Shown piece by piece: positions 11,851 through 22,689 of a stretch of 64,000 bases of DNA. Source of the DNA: Leptasterias polaris. Its lineage: Eukaryota; Echinodermata; Asteroidea; Forcipulatida; Asteriidae. Location: the NCBI GenBank assembly GCA_037783415.1, contig JAZGTN010000054.1, positions 1,736,001 through 1,800,000 on the forward strand. Direction: 5' to 3'. Numbering within the stretch: position 1 is the stretch's first letter; each line of letters starts with the position of its first letter. The translations under genes and the position numbers were made by a program. The notes under the pieces were generated by a model. The model saw only the letters and a list, made by a program, of their open reading frames with translations, was not told where the DNA came from and did no database searches.

Positions 11851-12289
11851 TTTTGTGCAGCTAAAAAAAGCCTAAGCGATAAACAATTCAATAGCGCATT
11901 CCCTACGGACAAGGGGGCAGTTTAAACCAGATAAATGTGCTCATCACCTAGCTCTTAGCTTGCCTTGGATGGATGCTTTGGATTTTCAAACAAATAACCT
12001 TTTAAAAAGATATTTCAAACAAATAAATTGTGCGACTTCCGTAATATAACGGAGACTAAATACACAAAATTATTTGGATCAGGTTGGTCTACTCTACTAC
12101 ACGATATTTTTGTGGTGAATAGGCGTTCTGAATTTTATGCCGTCCTGAGAACTTGTGTTGTTTTCTGAAGACTATCATCAATAACAAAAGTATATGGTTT
12201 AGTCTTACAATCAAATAATTGTTTGCGGCATTTTGCAGCTAACCTCAACTTTGACTGAGCGATTTCAAATGACTCTTCCGATGTAAGTT
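11851..12289. other. non-coding spacer
   Basis: I see no gene, repeat or structured element in this AT-rich stretch between the RNase H scrap and the gypsy integrase. Confidence 0.4.
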
Positions 12290-12297
12290 TACCCAAT

Positions 12298-12655
12298 CTA
12301 CAGTTGTATGTTCCTGACCTCCTTTAGAGTGAAATCAACTGGAAGTATGGCTTCTCGTCCAAACATAAGATAGAAGGGGGTAAAACCTGTTGATAAATGG
12401 ACCATAGCGCTATAGCAATAAACCAACTCGCCTAAGTGTTTGTGCCAATGTTTCCTTTGTTTTTCAGCTGTTGTAAGTAAATCATGCATGGTCCTATTAA
12501 ATCGTTCACATTGTGCATTTCCCTGTGCATGATAAGCAGTGGTTCTACTTTTACGGATCCCATACAGGGAACACAATTGTTGAATTAGATCCGACTCAAA
12601 TTGTCGCCCTTGATCCGAATGTATTCTTTCTGGAACACCAAACAACCTTATAAAC
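12298..12655 (-). pseudogene. gypsy integrase core, C-terminal part
   Basis: An open frame of 115 residues begins in the catalytic core: [16 protein letters not shown] (second Asp of DDE), then [19 protein letters not shown] (Glu). It ends with the family-typical [15 protein letters not shown] block. Upstream integrase sequence at 12660-13060 is interrupted. Confidence 0.75.
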
Positions 12656-13058
12656 CATTCGTTAACTAACTAAAACTTTGGCTGTAGTGACCGCTGTTTG
12701 GTCCTTGGTTGAGATTGCTACAGTGTACTTTGAATGTCGGTGATAACTATAGTACATTTTCAGTTCGATCAGATGATGGCTCAACAACAGTGAAGTCTAT
12801 TGCAATCACTTCAAGGGGATGGGAAGCGGTTTCTTTGGTTTGGGGTATGGTAATTTTGCCAACATGCACCGCTCACAACACTACCCATTGTATCACTGAA
12901 CACACCCGGCCAATCAATAGCACCTTTGCTGGATCAAGAAAAATGTGCGTTCTTCTCCTTGTGTCCACTCTGGTCATGTAGTGAAGAAAGAATGGTTGGT
13001 TTTAAGCAGGCTGGTATAGGACAAGTTGATTTGTCTCCATACCAAGGTTGTCAACGTA

Positions 13059-13310
13059 CTACGTGTTTTCTGTACAAAACACCATCCACCTCGACCGTCC
13101 TCGTCTCTGTCTGAGGAGGACTAAGACAAGGTGCGGCTCTGTCTTTCGTTCCGAAGAAGTAGGCTGTCTTCCCTCTCTGAAGTACTTCATAAAGCCTTGA
13201 ATTGTTGGATCTTTCTGTTGCAATTGTTGGAGTTCTCCTCTCGAGTAAGATGGAAAGGCTGATAACTGAGAAGATATTGCTTGTTGAGTTCTGACTGGTG
13301 CCAATTCTAT
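13059..13310 (-). pseudogene. gypsy integrase N-terminal region
   Basis: The frame contains LQQLQQKDPTIQGFMKYFRE, the usual lead-in to the zinc-binding domain of Ty3/gypsy integrases after RNase H. The HHCC zinc finger itself is not intact. Confidence 0.5.
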
Positions 13311-13399
13311 GTTTTCACATCCACTTACTATACTCTCAGTTCTGAAGGAGTGGCGATTGAAGGAGATAACTCGTGAAGGAGACTTTCGTCGATATTTTG

Positions 13400-13870
13400 C
13401 GGTAGGTCATCGTTTTCCTTCAAAGTTTGTCGAGATAATGCATCTGCATTTCTATTTTCACTGCCTGAACGGTATCTGATAGTGAAGTCGTAGTTATAGC
13501 TTAGCTACCCATCTCTGTCCTGTTGCGTCCAAGCGTGCTGTTTGTAAGTGGCTCAGAGCTCCTTGAATTTTTCTGTTACTGCCCAAGTGAGTGCAAGGAG
13601 TTCTAACTTCATCGAACTGTACTATAGCGTTGCATACTTCGTTCGGACAGACGGAGAGTGCGACTTGCATGCTATGACTATGCGTCTTCCATCTTGTTCT
13701 TGGGATAAAACGGCGCCCAACCCATCAAGACTGGCATCCACTTCCACAATAAATGGTTGTTTGAAGTCTGCATAACCCAAGATAGGCACAGAGACAAACT
13801 TACTTTTCAGTAAATCGAAAGCCTCCTGACAACTTCCACTCCACCTATTTCAAAAGTAGCTGGATGATCT
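13400..13870 (-). pseudogene. gypsy RNase H remnant
   Basis: Minus-strand translation in broken frames shows VLSQEQDGR near 13700, a YSSMKLELLALTWAV block near 13610 and NADALSR near 13440. These are the order and spacing expected for the Ty3/gypsy RNase H and its tail. Confidence 0.6.
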
Positions 13871-13879
13871 CTTCTGACA

Positions 13880-14345
13880 ATCTCCAATCAACCCATACAA
13901 TTCTCTTGCAATCTTCGAAAAAGACAGTATGTATCTTCTGTAACTATAGCGAATCCAAGAAAAGTTCTCAACTGCTTTAGCGTACGAGGGGTCGACCATT
14001 CACTAACCGCCTTGGTCTTCTCTTCGTTGGTTGATATATCCCCTCCGACGACAGCACATGACCTAAGTACGACACCTTCCTCTTGAAGAGGTGACATTTT
14101 GACGGTTTTAACTTCAAGTTATGAGCCTTCAATCGTCTAAACACCAAATCAAGATGTTCCAAATGCTGTTCGAACCATGAAGAGTCAGAGATCAAAATAT
14201 CGTCCAGATAAACCAACAACATTTACAGAGTCAAATCACCAAAACATCTTTGCATCAATCTCTGAAATGTAGCAGGAGCCCCACACAGTCCAAATGGCAT
14301 GCGGTTATATTCATACAAACCTAATGGAGTGATAAATGCCGTTTT
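13880..14345 (-). pseudogene. gypsy reverse transcriptase remnant
   Basis: The fragment runs from [20 protein letters not shown] (about 14340-14280) through MLLVYLDDILISDS, which has the catalytic YxDD, to KLKPSKCHLFKRKVSYLGHV. An in-frame TAA at about 14223, just before the YLDD block, and later frame changes make it inactive. Confidence 0.75.
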
Positions 14346-14366
14346 CTCACGATCCTCTTCCTTGTA

Positions 14367-14600
14367 ACCTCTTCTGATGTAAGTTTACCCAATCTACAGT
14401 TGTATGTTCCTGACCTCCTTAAGAGTAAATCAACTGGAAGTATGGCTTCTCGTCCAAACATAAGATAGAAGGGGGTAAAACCTGTTGATGAATGGACCGA
14501 AGCGTTATAGCAATAAACCAACACGCCTAAGTGTTTGTGCCAACGTTTCTTTTGTTTTTCAGTTGGAGTTCTAAGTACACTGTAGCAAAATTGTTCCAAG
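14367..14600 (-). pseudogene. duplicated gypsy integrase fragment upstream of RT
   Basis: It reads KRWHKHLGVLVYCYNASVHS and [15 protein letters not shown], nearly the same as the integrase at 12330-12470. It lies on the wrong side of RT, directly inside the 5' LTR boundary. Either a second element or an internal rearrangement supplied it. Confidence 0.7.
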
Positions 14601-14611
14601 TTCCTTAGCTC

Positions 14612-14632
14612 ACCCTGCCGACTACGCCACGT
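14612..14632 (-). other. LTR end and primer-binding site of the gypsy element
   Basis: On the minus strand TTACA is followed by CGTGGCGTAGTCGGCAGG, matching the usual LTR-end/PBS arrangement (TGG start) in Ty3/gypsy elements. The 5' LTR would extend to higher coordinates. I cannot place its outer end. Confidence 0.5.
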
Positions 14633-15348
14633 GTAACCGGGAGAGTTTAAGGAAAGGCCTTGGAAATTTTTTATGCAGGTCTGATCAAAAGTGTTTTATT
14701 TCTTCTGAACAATAATAAACAATCTTTACACTAATTTGACTTTAATTTAAACCCGATCCTTTAAGGTTACCAGATAATAGGAGCAGTCTTCAATAAATAA
14801 CAGTGTCGTAACGTTGGTGGTTGTCTATATATAGGAACTTCACGTCACGGTGGTACGCATTTAACTGAAGACAAAATATACCATACATTCTGATAATTTG
14901 TGAAGTATGTGCATAATGTGGAACATGAAAAATAGTAATTTGCCAAATAAATATTTATCTGATGTCTTCTTATGCTCTAAAAATTACCGGTATGGCCTAC
15001 ACCATTTGACTGGAAATAGCTTGATGACTGGCATTGGATACAATTCCTACAAGCAGGTCATGAATTTGAATTTACTTAATAAATGCACAAAGGCATATGT
15101 TCAGTGTTAACTAGCTGCCATCTTAAACATGTGAAACATTTCTCTAGTCTAGCATTTCCACTAAGGACATTCTGCCGTGAATTTGAGGCCGAATCCTCTA
15201 CGGATTATAATATTAACAAAATTACGGCAATTGCACTTTACACATTGTATTTACGTTGCAGCGTTTCTGAAGGTTTGTTACAATAATTATTTTCTACACT
15301 TTAACTCACCAATTCATCGCTTGAACGCCATACTGTTGCAGGTAGAAT
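14633..15348. other. putative LTR remnant and non-coding flank
   Basis: The first few hundred bases may be the 5' LTR of the preceding element; no second copy is visible to confirm this. The rest has no gene. Confidence 0.35.
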
Positions 15349-15600
15349 CCCCCCCACAGTAGTGTGGATGGGGTCTACGAACGAATACTTACCGGTAGAG
15401 TCGAATTACTAATTTGCATATTCCCTATGCCGCCAGGCAATATTGCTAAAACTTTTACATACAATAGCGCCCTCCACCGTCCTACCCACAATGCCTCGCG
15501 ACATGCATGCCACGAAATCGTCCTCTTTTCTATGAGCCCTACCAAATGTAAGCACCCAAGAACCGAGTATGTGGGGAAGGAGGGAGGGATACTCTACCGT
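15349..15600 (-). repeat. DIRS A right (3') terminal repeat
   Basis: The outer 43 bp (15349-15391) start with seven C and include the TCTACGAACGAATACTT tract. They are followed by about 145 bp that are the inverse of the 5' terminal repeat (21161-21305), including the TTACCGGTAGAGTCGAATTA tract. Confidence 0.85.
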
Positions 15601-15692
15601 TAAGTATTCGTTCGTAGACCCCATCCACACTACTGTGGGGGGGAGTCTACTTCACTCTACTTACCGGTAGAGTCGAATTACTAATTTGCATA
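15601..15692 (-). repeat. DIRS A internal complementary region (ICR)
   Basis: Bases 15601-15643 are the exact inverse of the outermost 3' end (15349-15391). Bases 15645-15692 are the inverse of the outermost 5' end (21273-21320) with one mismatch. The two halves abut as they would in a circle junction. In DIRS-1 such a region templates joining of the element ends. Confidence 0.85.
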
Positions 15693-15875
15693 AATACTGC
15701 ATGTCTACAGGGGGGGCGTAGGACCCAGGCGCGCTCCTAAGTTCAGAGAACACTTTGGTGGACCCTAGGCCCGATCATGGTCCATGCACGAGCGAACGGG
15801 TGGTGTCGTCCTCATGGATGGGCAAAACATAAGTAAATGTTAGGCACTCTAATATAAGGGAAAAAAACTCACCTA

Positions 15876-16958
15876 TTAAAGTGAACCGTGACGAGGTGGA
15901 GCTTGTCCTGGTTTTGCAGCTTGGCTGGCCGCCTGCAACACCGCTCGACCCGCTCTCCCATCTACCTGCAGAACATCCTTTAGGTAGCAGTCGGAGAACG
16001 TGGAAGGGTTCTTCCAGGAAGCCGCCCTCGTGATATCATCTATATGGACACCTTTGAAGAAAGCCCATGAGGAAGACACCCCCCGCACCTCGTGGGCATG
16101 AACCGGACCATCGGCCGCAGGCCACCCGCCCGGCACCGAGCGGATAGCCATGACGATCCAACGAGCGATCGTATCGCGGGACCCCGGTCGGAATGGCGGA
16201 ACCGTGGAGTACACGAACAGCTGATCGTGACCGGTTCGGATCGACTTTGTGCGGTCGACGTACCACTTTAATGCCCGTACAGGGCACCAAAGTTTGTCGG
16301 CCGCAACTGCCGAAAAGGCTTTAAGGTCGGGGACAAAGATGTCTGGGGGTTCGAAAGAATAGGATTGATTCTTTGCCAGGAACCCCGCAGTAGGTATTAG
16401 GCGGACGCCTCCGGGTTCCCACCGGATGTGTCCTGCCGACACTGTAAGGGAGTGGAGTTCGCTACGTCGGCGAGACGTAGCAACTGCCACCAAGAATGCC
16501 ACCTTGATTGACATGTGCAACAATGTGGCCCCACTTAGCGGTTCGAAGGGGGGTTTGGTCAGAGTTGACAGTACGCTAAAGAGGTCCCAAAATGGGACCA
16601 GCTTGCGCACAGGGTGACGGGTAACAAACATCCCCCTAGTCAACTGCCGGATCGCATGATTATCAGAAACCGTTGATCCATCGGCAAACCCTGTGTGAAC
16701 CGCTGCGATGTCCGACCGGTAGTTCTTCACCCTGGCCGTCGCAAGCCCGCTTTCGAAAAGGTAAAGGAGGAAATCCCCCACCTCCTCTACAGATGCATTG
16801 GCGGGATGTGTAGATCGCCGTCTACACCATTTAAAGAAATGCCGTAGTCGGCAATCGTATACTCTCCGAGTGGAGGCCCTCCGGGATTGGGAAGAGACCT
16901 CTGCAGCCCGTCTCGAAAGGCCCGCTGCTCTGAGGGATCTCGTGACAGCGCCCAGCAC
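15876..16958 (-). CDS. DIRS A tyrosine recombinase
   Basis: An open frame of 360 residues with the tyrosine recombinase (phage integrase) fold. It has an N-terminal SAM-like core-binding region (RRVYDCRLRHFFKWCRRRS), box I ATSRRRSELHSL (catalytic Arg), box II HAHEVRGVSSSWAFF (His and Arg), the AASW tryptophan and CYLKDV with the nucleophile Tyr. All R-H-R-Y positions appear intact. The enzyme would integrate a circular DNA intermediate without target duplication. The ATG at 16958 is probably not the natural start, because the recombinase frame in copy B extends farther upstream, overlapping the methyltransferase. Confidence 0.8.
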   Translation of the reverse strand: MLGAVTRSLRAAGLSRRAAEVSSQSRRASTRRVYDCRLRHFFKWCRRRSTHPANASVEEVGDFLLYLFESGLATARVKNYRSDIAAVHTGFADGSTVSDNHAIRQLTRGMFVTRHPVRKLVPFWDLFSVLSTLTKPPFEPLSGATLLHMSIKVAFLVAVATSRRRSELHSLTVSAGHIRWEPGGVRLIPTAGFLAKNQSYSFEPPDIFVPDLKAFSAVAADKLWCPVRALKWYVDRTKSIRTGHDQLFVYSTVPPFRPGSRDTIARWIVMAIRSVPGGWPAADGPVHAHEVRGVSSSWAFFKGVHIDDITRAASWKNPSTFSDCYLKDVLQVDGRAGRAVLQAASQAAKPGQAPPRHGSL

Positions 16959-16959
16959 G

Positions 16960-17354
16960 TCAGGTGCAGGTCCCCGGAGCCGGATGAATCACTCCGGATC
17001 CGGGCTGGTATAGGAGGTCCGGTCGTTGTGGAAGGACCACCGGCCTGTGCACCAGGAGCCTGACCAGCCGAGGGAACCAGGGCTGTCGTGGCCAGAATGG
17101 GGCGATCAGGAGAACCTTGCAGTGATCCTGCTCGATCTGGTCAGTACACATGGAATGAGGGAGATGGGCGGATACGCGTACGCCAGCAGCCCATCCCAGT
17201 GCATGGCCAGTGCATCGATCCGCCAGGCGTCGGGGTCGGGACCCCTCGCACAGTAGATCGGTAGTTGACTGTTCGCCCGAGAGGCAAACAAGTCCACGTG
17301 GGGTCGGTCGATCAACTGAAAAAACGACTGGGCCACCCGGGGAAGGAGGGACCA
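16960..17354 (-). pseudogene. DIRS A Dam-like methyltransferase domain
   Basis: HVDLFASRANSQLPIYCARG, WRIDALAMHW and LLAYAYPPISLI align with the phage-type DNA N6-adenine methyltransferase domain found between RNase H and recombinase in DIRS elements. The position of the D/N-PP-Y/F motif reads YPPI. A frame change after PPISLIPCVLT (about 17140) separates the C-terminal WPRQPWF block into the overlapping 136-residue frame. Confidence 0.6.
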
Positions 17355-18397
17355 CTTTTTTGAGTACCACATTTGCGCGGCGGCATTAAAACCAGAAGCC
17401 CGTGCACGGCAACAAACCCAGAAGCCAAATCAGAAAAACTAAATAACCAGTTCGACTGTTGGCACTGTATGTTCCAATTGCCTAGATCATAGATGCTAAA
17501 CTCAAGTGGCATAAAGTTGTGTAAAAAAAAATTTTGAAAAAAAAAAAAAAATTATAATATATTTTAAAAGAAATGGCCAGGGGTTTCCCTACGGGCGGTG
17601 AGCCCATTTTGACTGATTTCTATTCCAATAACATATATTAATTTCTATGAAAAGCACTGTTGAACAATGTTCCTAAATTCTTAGTAACTTACTCGGCATG
17701 CAAGTAACTTGACAACAATAATAATGCGAAAGGTTCCACTCTTTTCTTTGGTTGCCCAGTAAACAGACAAACGAAAGCCTACCGTAGAATTTTCCAGTTC
17801 CACTTCAATTCATCATTTGTTTCTCTTATAAAAAGATCACAGGCCATTAAATTCCCATTATTCTCCCCTAATGAAAGTAAAACTAACAGAAACGATGTAT
17901 AAATCTGACACTTCGATCGGCATCCATGTTATTCACACGGCGATGCCGAACACGTGCGTTGTGTGCATGTACATCCATGCATACGGCCATACAATGTACT
18001 GTAAAAGATTGACCGAAACTGGATTGCGCCATTCCCACCCCCTATGTTACGCATTGGTTTATTAGTTTTCCAGCGGGAGTAAGAATTTAAAATAATAGTT
18101 CTAGGCACAACCTCTTTTTTATCGAAGTGCATAATAATCACTCAGATGCAGGGTGTCTTTGTTCGGTTGTTTTTGCACTTGTTCGGTTGTTTTTGCACTT
18201 GTTCGGTTGTTTTTGCACTTGGGGTCGAACGAATGACAGTTGAATAAATTGAGAACAAAATTGTCCATTCGTGCTGCAGTTTTTAACACACGCGATTTAG
18301 ATTTTGCGTCTTTTGCGTACTTTCTGCATATATTTCGTACCATCGTACTCAGATGTGAAAATGCGTGCATGGTAAGCAAAATGCATACAGGTTGGCA
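17355..18397. other. foreign insertion replacing the RNase H domain of DIRS A
   Basis: Comparison with copy C shows DIRS sequence stopping at GGAGGGACCACT (17354) and resuming at about 18398 (HINVLQ). About 270 bp of RNase H coding sequence is absent between these points. The inserted DNA is much more AT-rich than the element, with an A-run near 17538-17554, and has no recognised protein. It carries three perfect copies of a 20-bp unit at 18161-18220. No terminal inverted repeats or target duplication were seen. Confidence 0.6.
18161..18220 (+). repeat. 20-bp unit, three perfect tandem copies
   Basis: GTTCGGTTGTTTTTGCACTT repeated head to tail three times without a mismatch, inside the insertion in DIRS A. 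Confidence 0.9.
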
Positions 18398-19523
18398 GGT
18401 CTGCAGGACGTTGATGTGGGCTGAGAGGTGTTCCGGGCCCCACACCCCTGCTATCTGGCGAGGGTGAAGGGTCGCCCCCCCAGCCGTACAGAGACGCATC
18501 GGTGACGATGGTCACGGACGGCCGGGGCGGTCGGAACACTCGACCCTGCGTGAGGTTGGCTTCTACCATCCACCAACGTAGGTGGGGGGTCAGCCAAGGC
18601 GTAGTAGGCACCGGGAGGTGGATCGAATGCCGTCTGGGCCGGTAATAGGAGAGGAGATGAAGTTGAATAGGTCTCATCCTTAACCTGCAAAAATCGATCA
18701 GGCCCAGTAATCTGAGCCAGGCCAGCGCCGGTGCCACCGATGCCCGGAGGAAAAGGGCCACGCATTGACGCAAGTTCAACGCGCGGTCCGCCGATGGGCG
18801 GGCCAGCCCCCTTTGAAGGTCGAGCGCCGCACCGAGGAAGATGGGGACCTGAGAGGGGTTCGGGTGCGACTTCTCGGCGTTCACTAGGAACCCGAGGTCG
18901 GACGTGAGGCGCCAAGCAATCTTGAGCGCCGTGTCCGTCGCCTCTCTGGACCGACCCACGACTAGCCAATCGTCGAGGTATTGAAAAATCATAACACCTC
19001 GTCTTCGAAGTGCTGCCCCGATCGCCCGCACTACGCGGGTGAACACCCGCGGTGAGGTTGACAGGCCGAAAGGGAGGACCACAAATTCGTATAGCGTCCC
19101 GCAGTAGTGGAAACGCAAGAATTTGTGGTGCTCGGCCCTGATGGGTACGTGTAAGTATGCGTCCCGAAGGTCCAAGCTTGCCCCCCACGCAGGTGTATCG
19201 ATTGAATCGAGAATTGCCCGCGTCTCCATACGGAAGCGCTTTGGGCGGATAAATTTGTTTAGGGGCTTTAGGTTTAGAATCGGCTGCCAAGTGTCCACCT
19301 CCTTCTTGGGAACCAAGAAGAAGGTGGACATAACCCCGTCCGAGTCCCCTGATCGGGGACGATGCGTATTGCCCGTTTGAGAAGAAGGGAACTGATCTCC
19401 CCCTCGAGTGCACGACGCTTGTGGGGATCGGACGGGATAGGCGTTGGCCGCGTCAGCATGTCTGACGGGGGGGTCCTCGTGAACTCGAATGCGTAACCGT
19501 GCCCGATCGTCCCGAGGACCCAC
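18398..19523 (-). pseudogene. DIRS A reverse transcriptase
   Basis: The frame 18297-19523 contains FFLVPKKEVDTWQPILNLKP, ASLDLRDAYLHVPI, VLPFGLSTSPRVFTRVV and the catalytic IFQYLDDWLVVG, in the order of DIRS-type RTs. It ends GPGTPLSPHQRPADLPTCMH, where a frame change and then the foreign insertion interrupt it before RNase H. The fingers region at 19400-19550 also has a frame shift. RT plus RNase H would copy the element RNA into DNA. Confidence 0.8.
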
Positions 19524-19616
19524 CTGTCGGATGTGACTTGAGCCCAGGACCCCAAAAATTCCTGAAGGCGGACTCCCACGGGTCCGTCGGCGGGAGGTCG
19601 CCTGGAGACAGGAGAG

Positions 19617-21019
19617 TCACTTCCGCCACGCCCCGGGGTACCGGGGAGCGGACGCACGGAAGCCGCGACCCGTCTGGGCCCGCTGCTGGCCCTGGGCCTG
19701 CGTGCGTGTACCTGTTGTCCCTGTATGCCCACGAAATCCACCGCAGGCGGGTTTCTGTGAGCGTCGGCATGGGATGACAAAAGAGGCCTGTTTGTGCTTC
19801 CTTGCCTGTGGCGTGGAGGCCTGTGGTTTCTTCAAGTTGATCTCGTCCGTGGCCTTAAGGTGCTTAGCCTCGGCCTCCATGGACTCCTGAAATTTACCCG
19901 CAAACAGGTCTTTCCCCGTCAGAGGGAGCACGTCGAGACGCTTGCGTGCCCCCTGTGGACGGGAGGAATAGCGCGTCTAAGACGTTCGCCTGTCGGGCCG
20001 ATGTTGCTAGGGTCGAAATCCTTGCAAACTGGTCTAGAACGGTACGCAACCTGTTGTCAAGACAATGGAGGGCTGCCACCATCATGTCTGCCGGGACCGC
20101 CGAGTCCTCATCGCAGGCTAGCGCTAGGTACTCGGACAAAAGGAGCAGGAAGGACGATGTGCGCATGCCAAAGCGTGACGCCGAGTCCATCTTCCTGACT
20201 ACCTCTTCCATCTTCCCTCGGGCTTTGTCTGCAAAGGGAAGTTTGGAAGAAGCTGTCCCCTATCGGCGGCAAGTTTATCTGTCGCCGAGTCCGGCAGAAC
20301 TGGGGTTGAAAAATATCTATCGAAATCCTCCGAGGGGAATCGATAATACGTCTCCGCCCTCTTGGAGTAAGCATTCCAAGTGGTCGCCGACATAATGCCA
20401 TCGATACGGTCACTGCAGACACGAACGAGTGGCATAGCTGGAAAATTACTTCCGCTCTTCGGGGTCGGGCCTGTCCTCCGCTTGAATGATTGCCGTTCAG
20501 CGGGAGGGTCCTCCACTTTCTCGGCGAGAAGGCCCAGCACCCGAGTCATGTCCCGCTGGACAAGGCGCAATTCAGTCTCAGCAATTGAAAGCCGCTGAAT
20601 GCTAGTAGCCAACTCGTCCTCTTCCGGGGACGAGTCGCCGGACTCGAGAAGGCCGGAGGCACCCAGCGAAGGCATGTCACCCAACGGCAAAGCTGTGCCC
20701 ACTCCACGGTGATCCGATCCCGGATCGGACACGAGGGACCCCGAAGGGTGCAGGCTAATCCCCGGCGGGGATGGTGCCCGTGTACCCGTGCGTGACCGTC
20801 CATCCTGCCCCGCGATACCCCACGCAAGTTCTTGTGCGGTAGGCGCGGGACGGTGGCTGTGAGGTGAGGCCGGTGCACGGCTAACCATGCACGGGAGGCC
20901 GCCCTGACTCGAGTGCACCCAGTTGTGACCGGAATGGTCGGGCTGGATGTACGGGCCCGGTGGGCCAAAACTCTGGCCCTCACGCCGGCCGCCATGAAAT
21001 CGTCCTGGGATAACGTCAC
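19617..21019 (-). pseudogene. DIRS A gag-like ORF1
   Basis: Overlapping frames at 20918-20199, 20211-19894 and 19931-19617 share blocks with copy B: IQRLSIAETELRLVQRDMTR, QSFKRRTG, the ETYYRFPSEDFDRYF segment, TSSFLLLLSEYLA and DLFAGKFQESMEAEAKHLK. ORF1 of DIRS elements is gag-like and probably binds RNA; no zinc knuckle is seen. At least two frameshifts divide it. The Pro/Ser/Arg-rich N-terminal part present in B and C is missing. Confidence 0.6.
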
Positions 21020-21160
21020 AAAACTCTCAATCTAAACTACTACTTAATCTTTAACTCTTAATCTTGAAAATTAAGTCTCTTTTAGCAATCAGGTAAGAAT
21101 TATTTATCAGCAAAAAACCATGGACACAGAAATTTGCGATCTCACCCGTACCGTGGCTAA

Positions 21161-21320
21161 GAGAAAAGAGGACGACTTCGTGGCATGCATGTCGCGGGGC
21201 ATTGTGGGTAGGACGGTGGAGGGCGCTATTGTATGTAAAAGTCTTAGCAATATTGCCTGGCGGCATAGGGAATATGCAAATTAGTAATTCGACTCTACTG
21301 GTAAGTAGAGTGAAGTAGAC
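21161..21320 (-). repeat. DIRS A left (5') terminal repeat
   Basis: Read on the minus strand it begins GTCTACTTCACTCTACTTAC and continues for about 145 bp that recur inverted at 15391-15535. It ends abruptly at GAAGTAGAC|GCATTAAA. Confidence 0.85.
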
Positions 21321-22680
21321 GCATTAAATTAAACTTAGTCCCCAGAAGTCGCAACGCATAAAAACTAATTCGGCTGAACTTAACAAACTAAGGAAACGGA
21401 AACATAACTGTTCCCTACAGTCGACCTCTCGTCTTGACGGCAAATGCAGGAATGAATCTCAAATTCCAGAAAAGGGAGTACATGAATTGTTAATCGACTG
21501 CTGGTATTTCAGCTATGACGTCCAGTCATATTCAAATGTTTGTGTCTATTAGGTTCTCGCACTCAGAAATTTACTTTACCAATTATATGAATATTCTCCC
21601 AGTGGATTTATTATCCAACACATTCCATTTCTACACTAATCACAACTCAGTATTTAATTTACGAGTGTGGCATTAAAGAATAACTTAAAATACTTTTTAG
21701 TACGTAATCAATGACTGAAACTTTGAGGTCAGCTGCAGTTTATTGTAACCAGCTAGCTGGTTACAATAAACTCTAAACTGCTAATGCTGCAGTACACCTG
21801 GAATATCCTCCTCTCCAGACGATCACTTAAATGGACACGTTGCCTTGGATCGGGCGAGTTGGTCTATAAGAAGCATTTGTAACTGTTTGTTATAAAATGC
21901 ATATGGTTAGACAGATGTTTTAAAAGTAGAATACAATGATCCACCCAAATATGCCTTGAAATTGCGTGGTTTTCCTTTTACATCGTGTTACTTCGCATAT
22001 ATACAAGACACACAAAATTAGTTACTCACGTTACATTTTCTGACGTGCATAAAAAATCAACATGCTTCAACCAAAAAGTCTCCTTATACAAACAGCCTTT
22101 GGAAATGTCTTTCAAATTGATAAAAGACCATGCCATGGGGCAAAAATAAAGAGTAAAACAAATCTTTAAATTTTTTGGAATCGCCAAGAAACATGGTTAC
22201 TCAGTAAGGGCATGAACCAACAGAGTATATTTACCAATATTTGACTGATTTATGTTTTCAATAGACATGAGATCATAATGCTAACATTCAACAAGATCTC
22301 TACTTTTTCTTTAAATCTTTCAATTCCTCAATTCCAAACAATCCAAACTAAAAGAATCTCCTTTTTTGTTCTAAGGATTGTGTTTGTATACCTGGAGGTT
22401 GACATATGTGACTTATCTGTAAAAAAGGGTGATTTTGCAATTTAAAATGTTCACATCTCGGAAGCATGCCCAGAGAGGTGACATGTTTTTGTTATAGGAG
22501 CCTAACGATTATTTTGCCATCTATAAAAAAAACTAAAAAGTTGCAGTCAATAATAAATTGAAGGTCCTGTATGTGGTTAATTAAAGTATGTGGTTCCAAC
22601 ACCTGAACCAAAGGGTTGGCATTTTTAATATATATATATTTTTTCTTTTATTTTGATAAGTTCAAGAAAGGAAGAAATAG
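21321..22680. other. non-coding, with palindrome and dispersed repeat
   Basis: No coding frame. A perfect 36-bp palindrome is at 21737-21772. A segment at about 21825-22010 (GTTGCCTTGGATCGGGCGAG, TATAAAATGCATATGG, GTGGTTTTCCTTTTAC) looks like a dispersed repeat that I associate with echinoderm genomes. No second copy occurs in this window. Confidence 0.4.
21737..21772. repeat. perfect 36-bp palindrome
   Basis: Arms AGTTTATTGTAACCAGCT and AGCTGGTTACAATAAACT abut with no spacer and no mismatch. Confidence 0.95.
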
Positions 22681-22689
22681 CTACAACAT

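Larger units (their letters stand above)
12290..14640 (-). mobile_element. decayed, rearranged Ty3/gypsy retrotransposon
   Basis: Reading the minus strand from 14640: a primer-binding-site-like TGGCGTAGTCGGCAGG next to a TTACA LTR end, then an out-of-place integrase fragment (14600-14367), then RT, RNase H and integrase in normal pol order down to 12290. All frames carry stops and frameshifts. The segment 14367-14560 duplicates 12270-12470. The copy therefore probably joins an internally deleted element with another copy. Confidence 0.7.
15349..21320 (-). mobile_element. DIRS-like retrotransposon, copy A
   Basis: A 5.97-kb element transcribed leftward, with gag-like ORF (21.0-19.6 kb), RT (19.5-18.4 kb), Dam-like methyltransferase (17.35-17.0 kb) and tyrosine recombinase (16.96-15.88 kb). 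There is no DDE integrase and no LTR. Its ends are split inverted repeats: the 5' terminus (21161-21320) is inverted at 15391-15535. An internal complementary region at 15601-15692 matches both termini. The RNase H domain is replaced by about 1.04 kb of unrelated DNA (17355-18397), and the gag-like ORF has lost its N-terminal part compared with copy C. It is closely related to copy C and more distant from B. Confidence 0.85.

Noticed and set aside
18161..18220. CRISPR-like repeat
   Set aside because: Direct head-to-tail copies without spacers in an animal genome; a simple tandem repeat.
17355..18397. Captured host gene in DIRS A
   Set aside because: No frame in the insertion resembles a protein. 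Kept only as an unexplained insertion.
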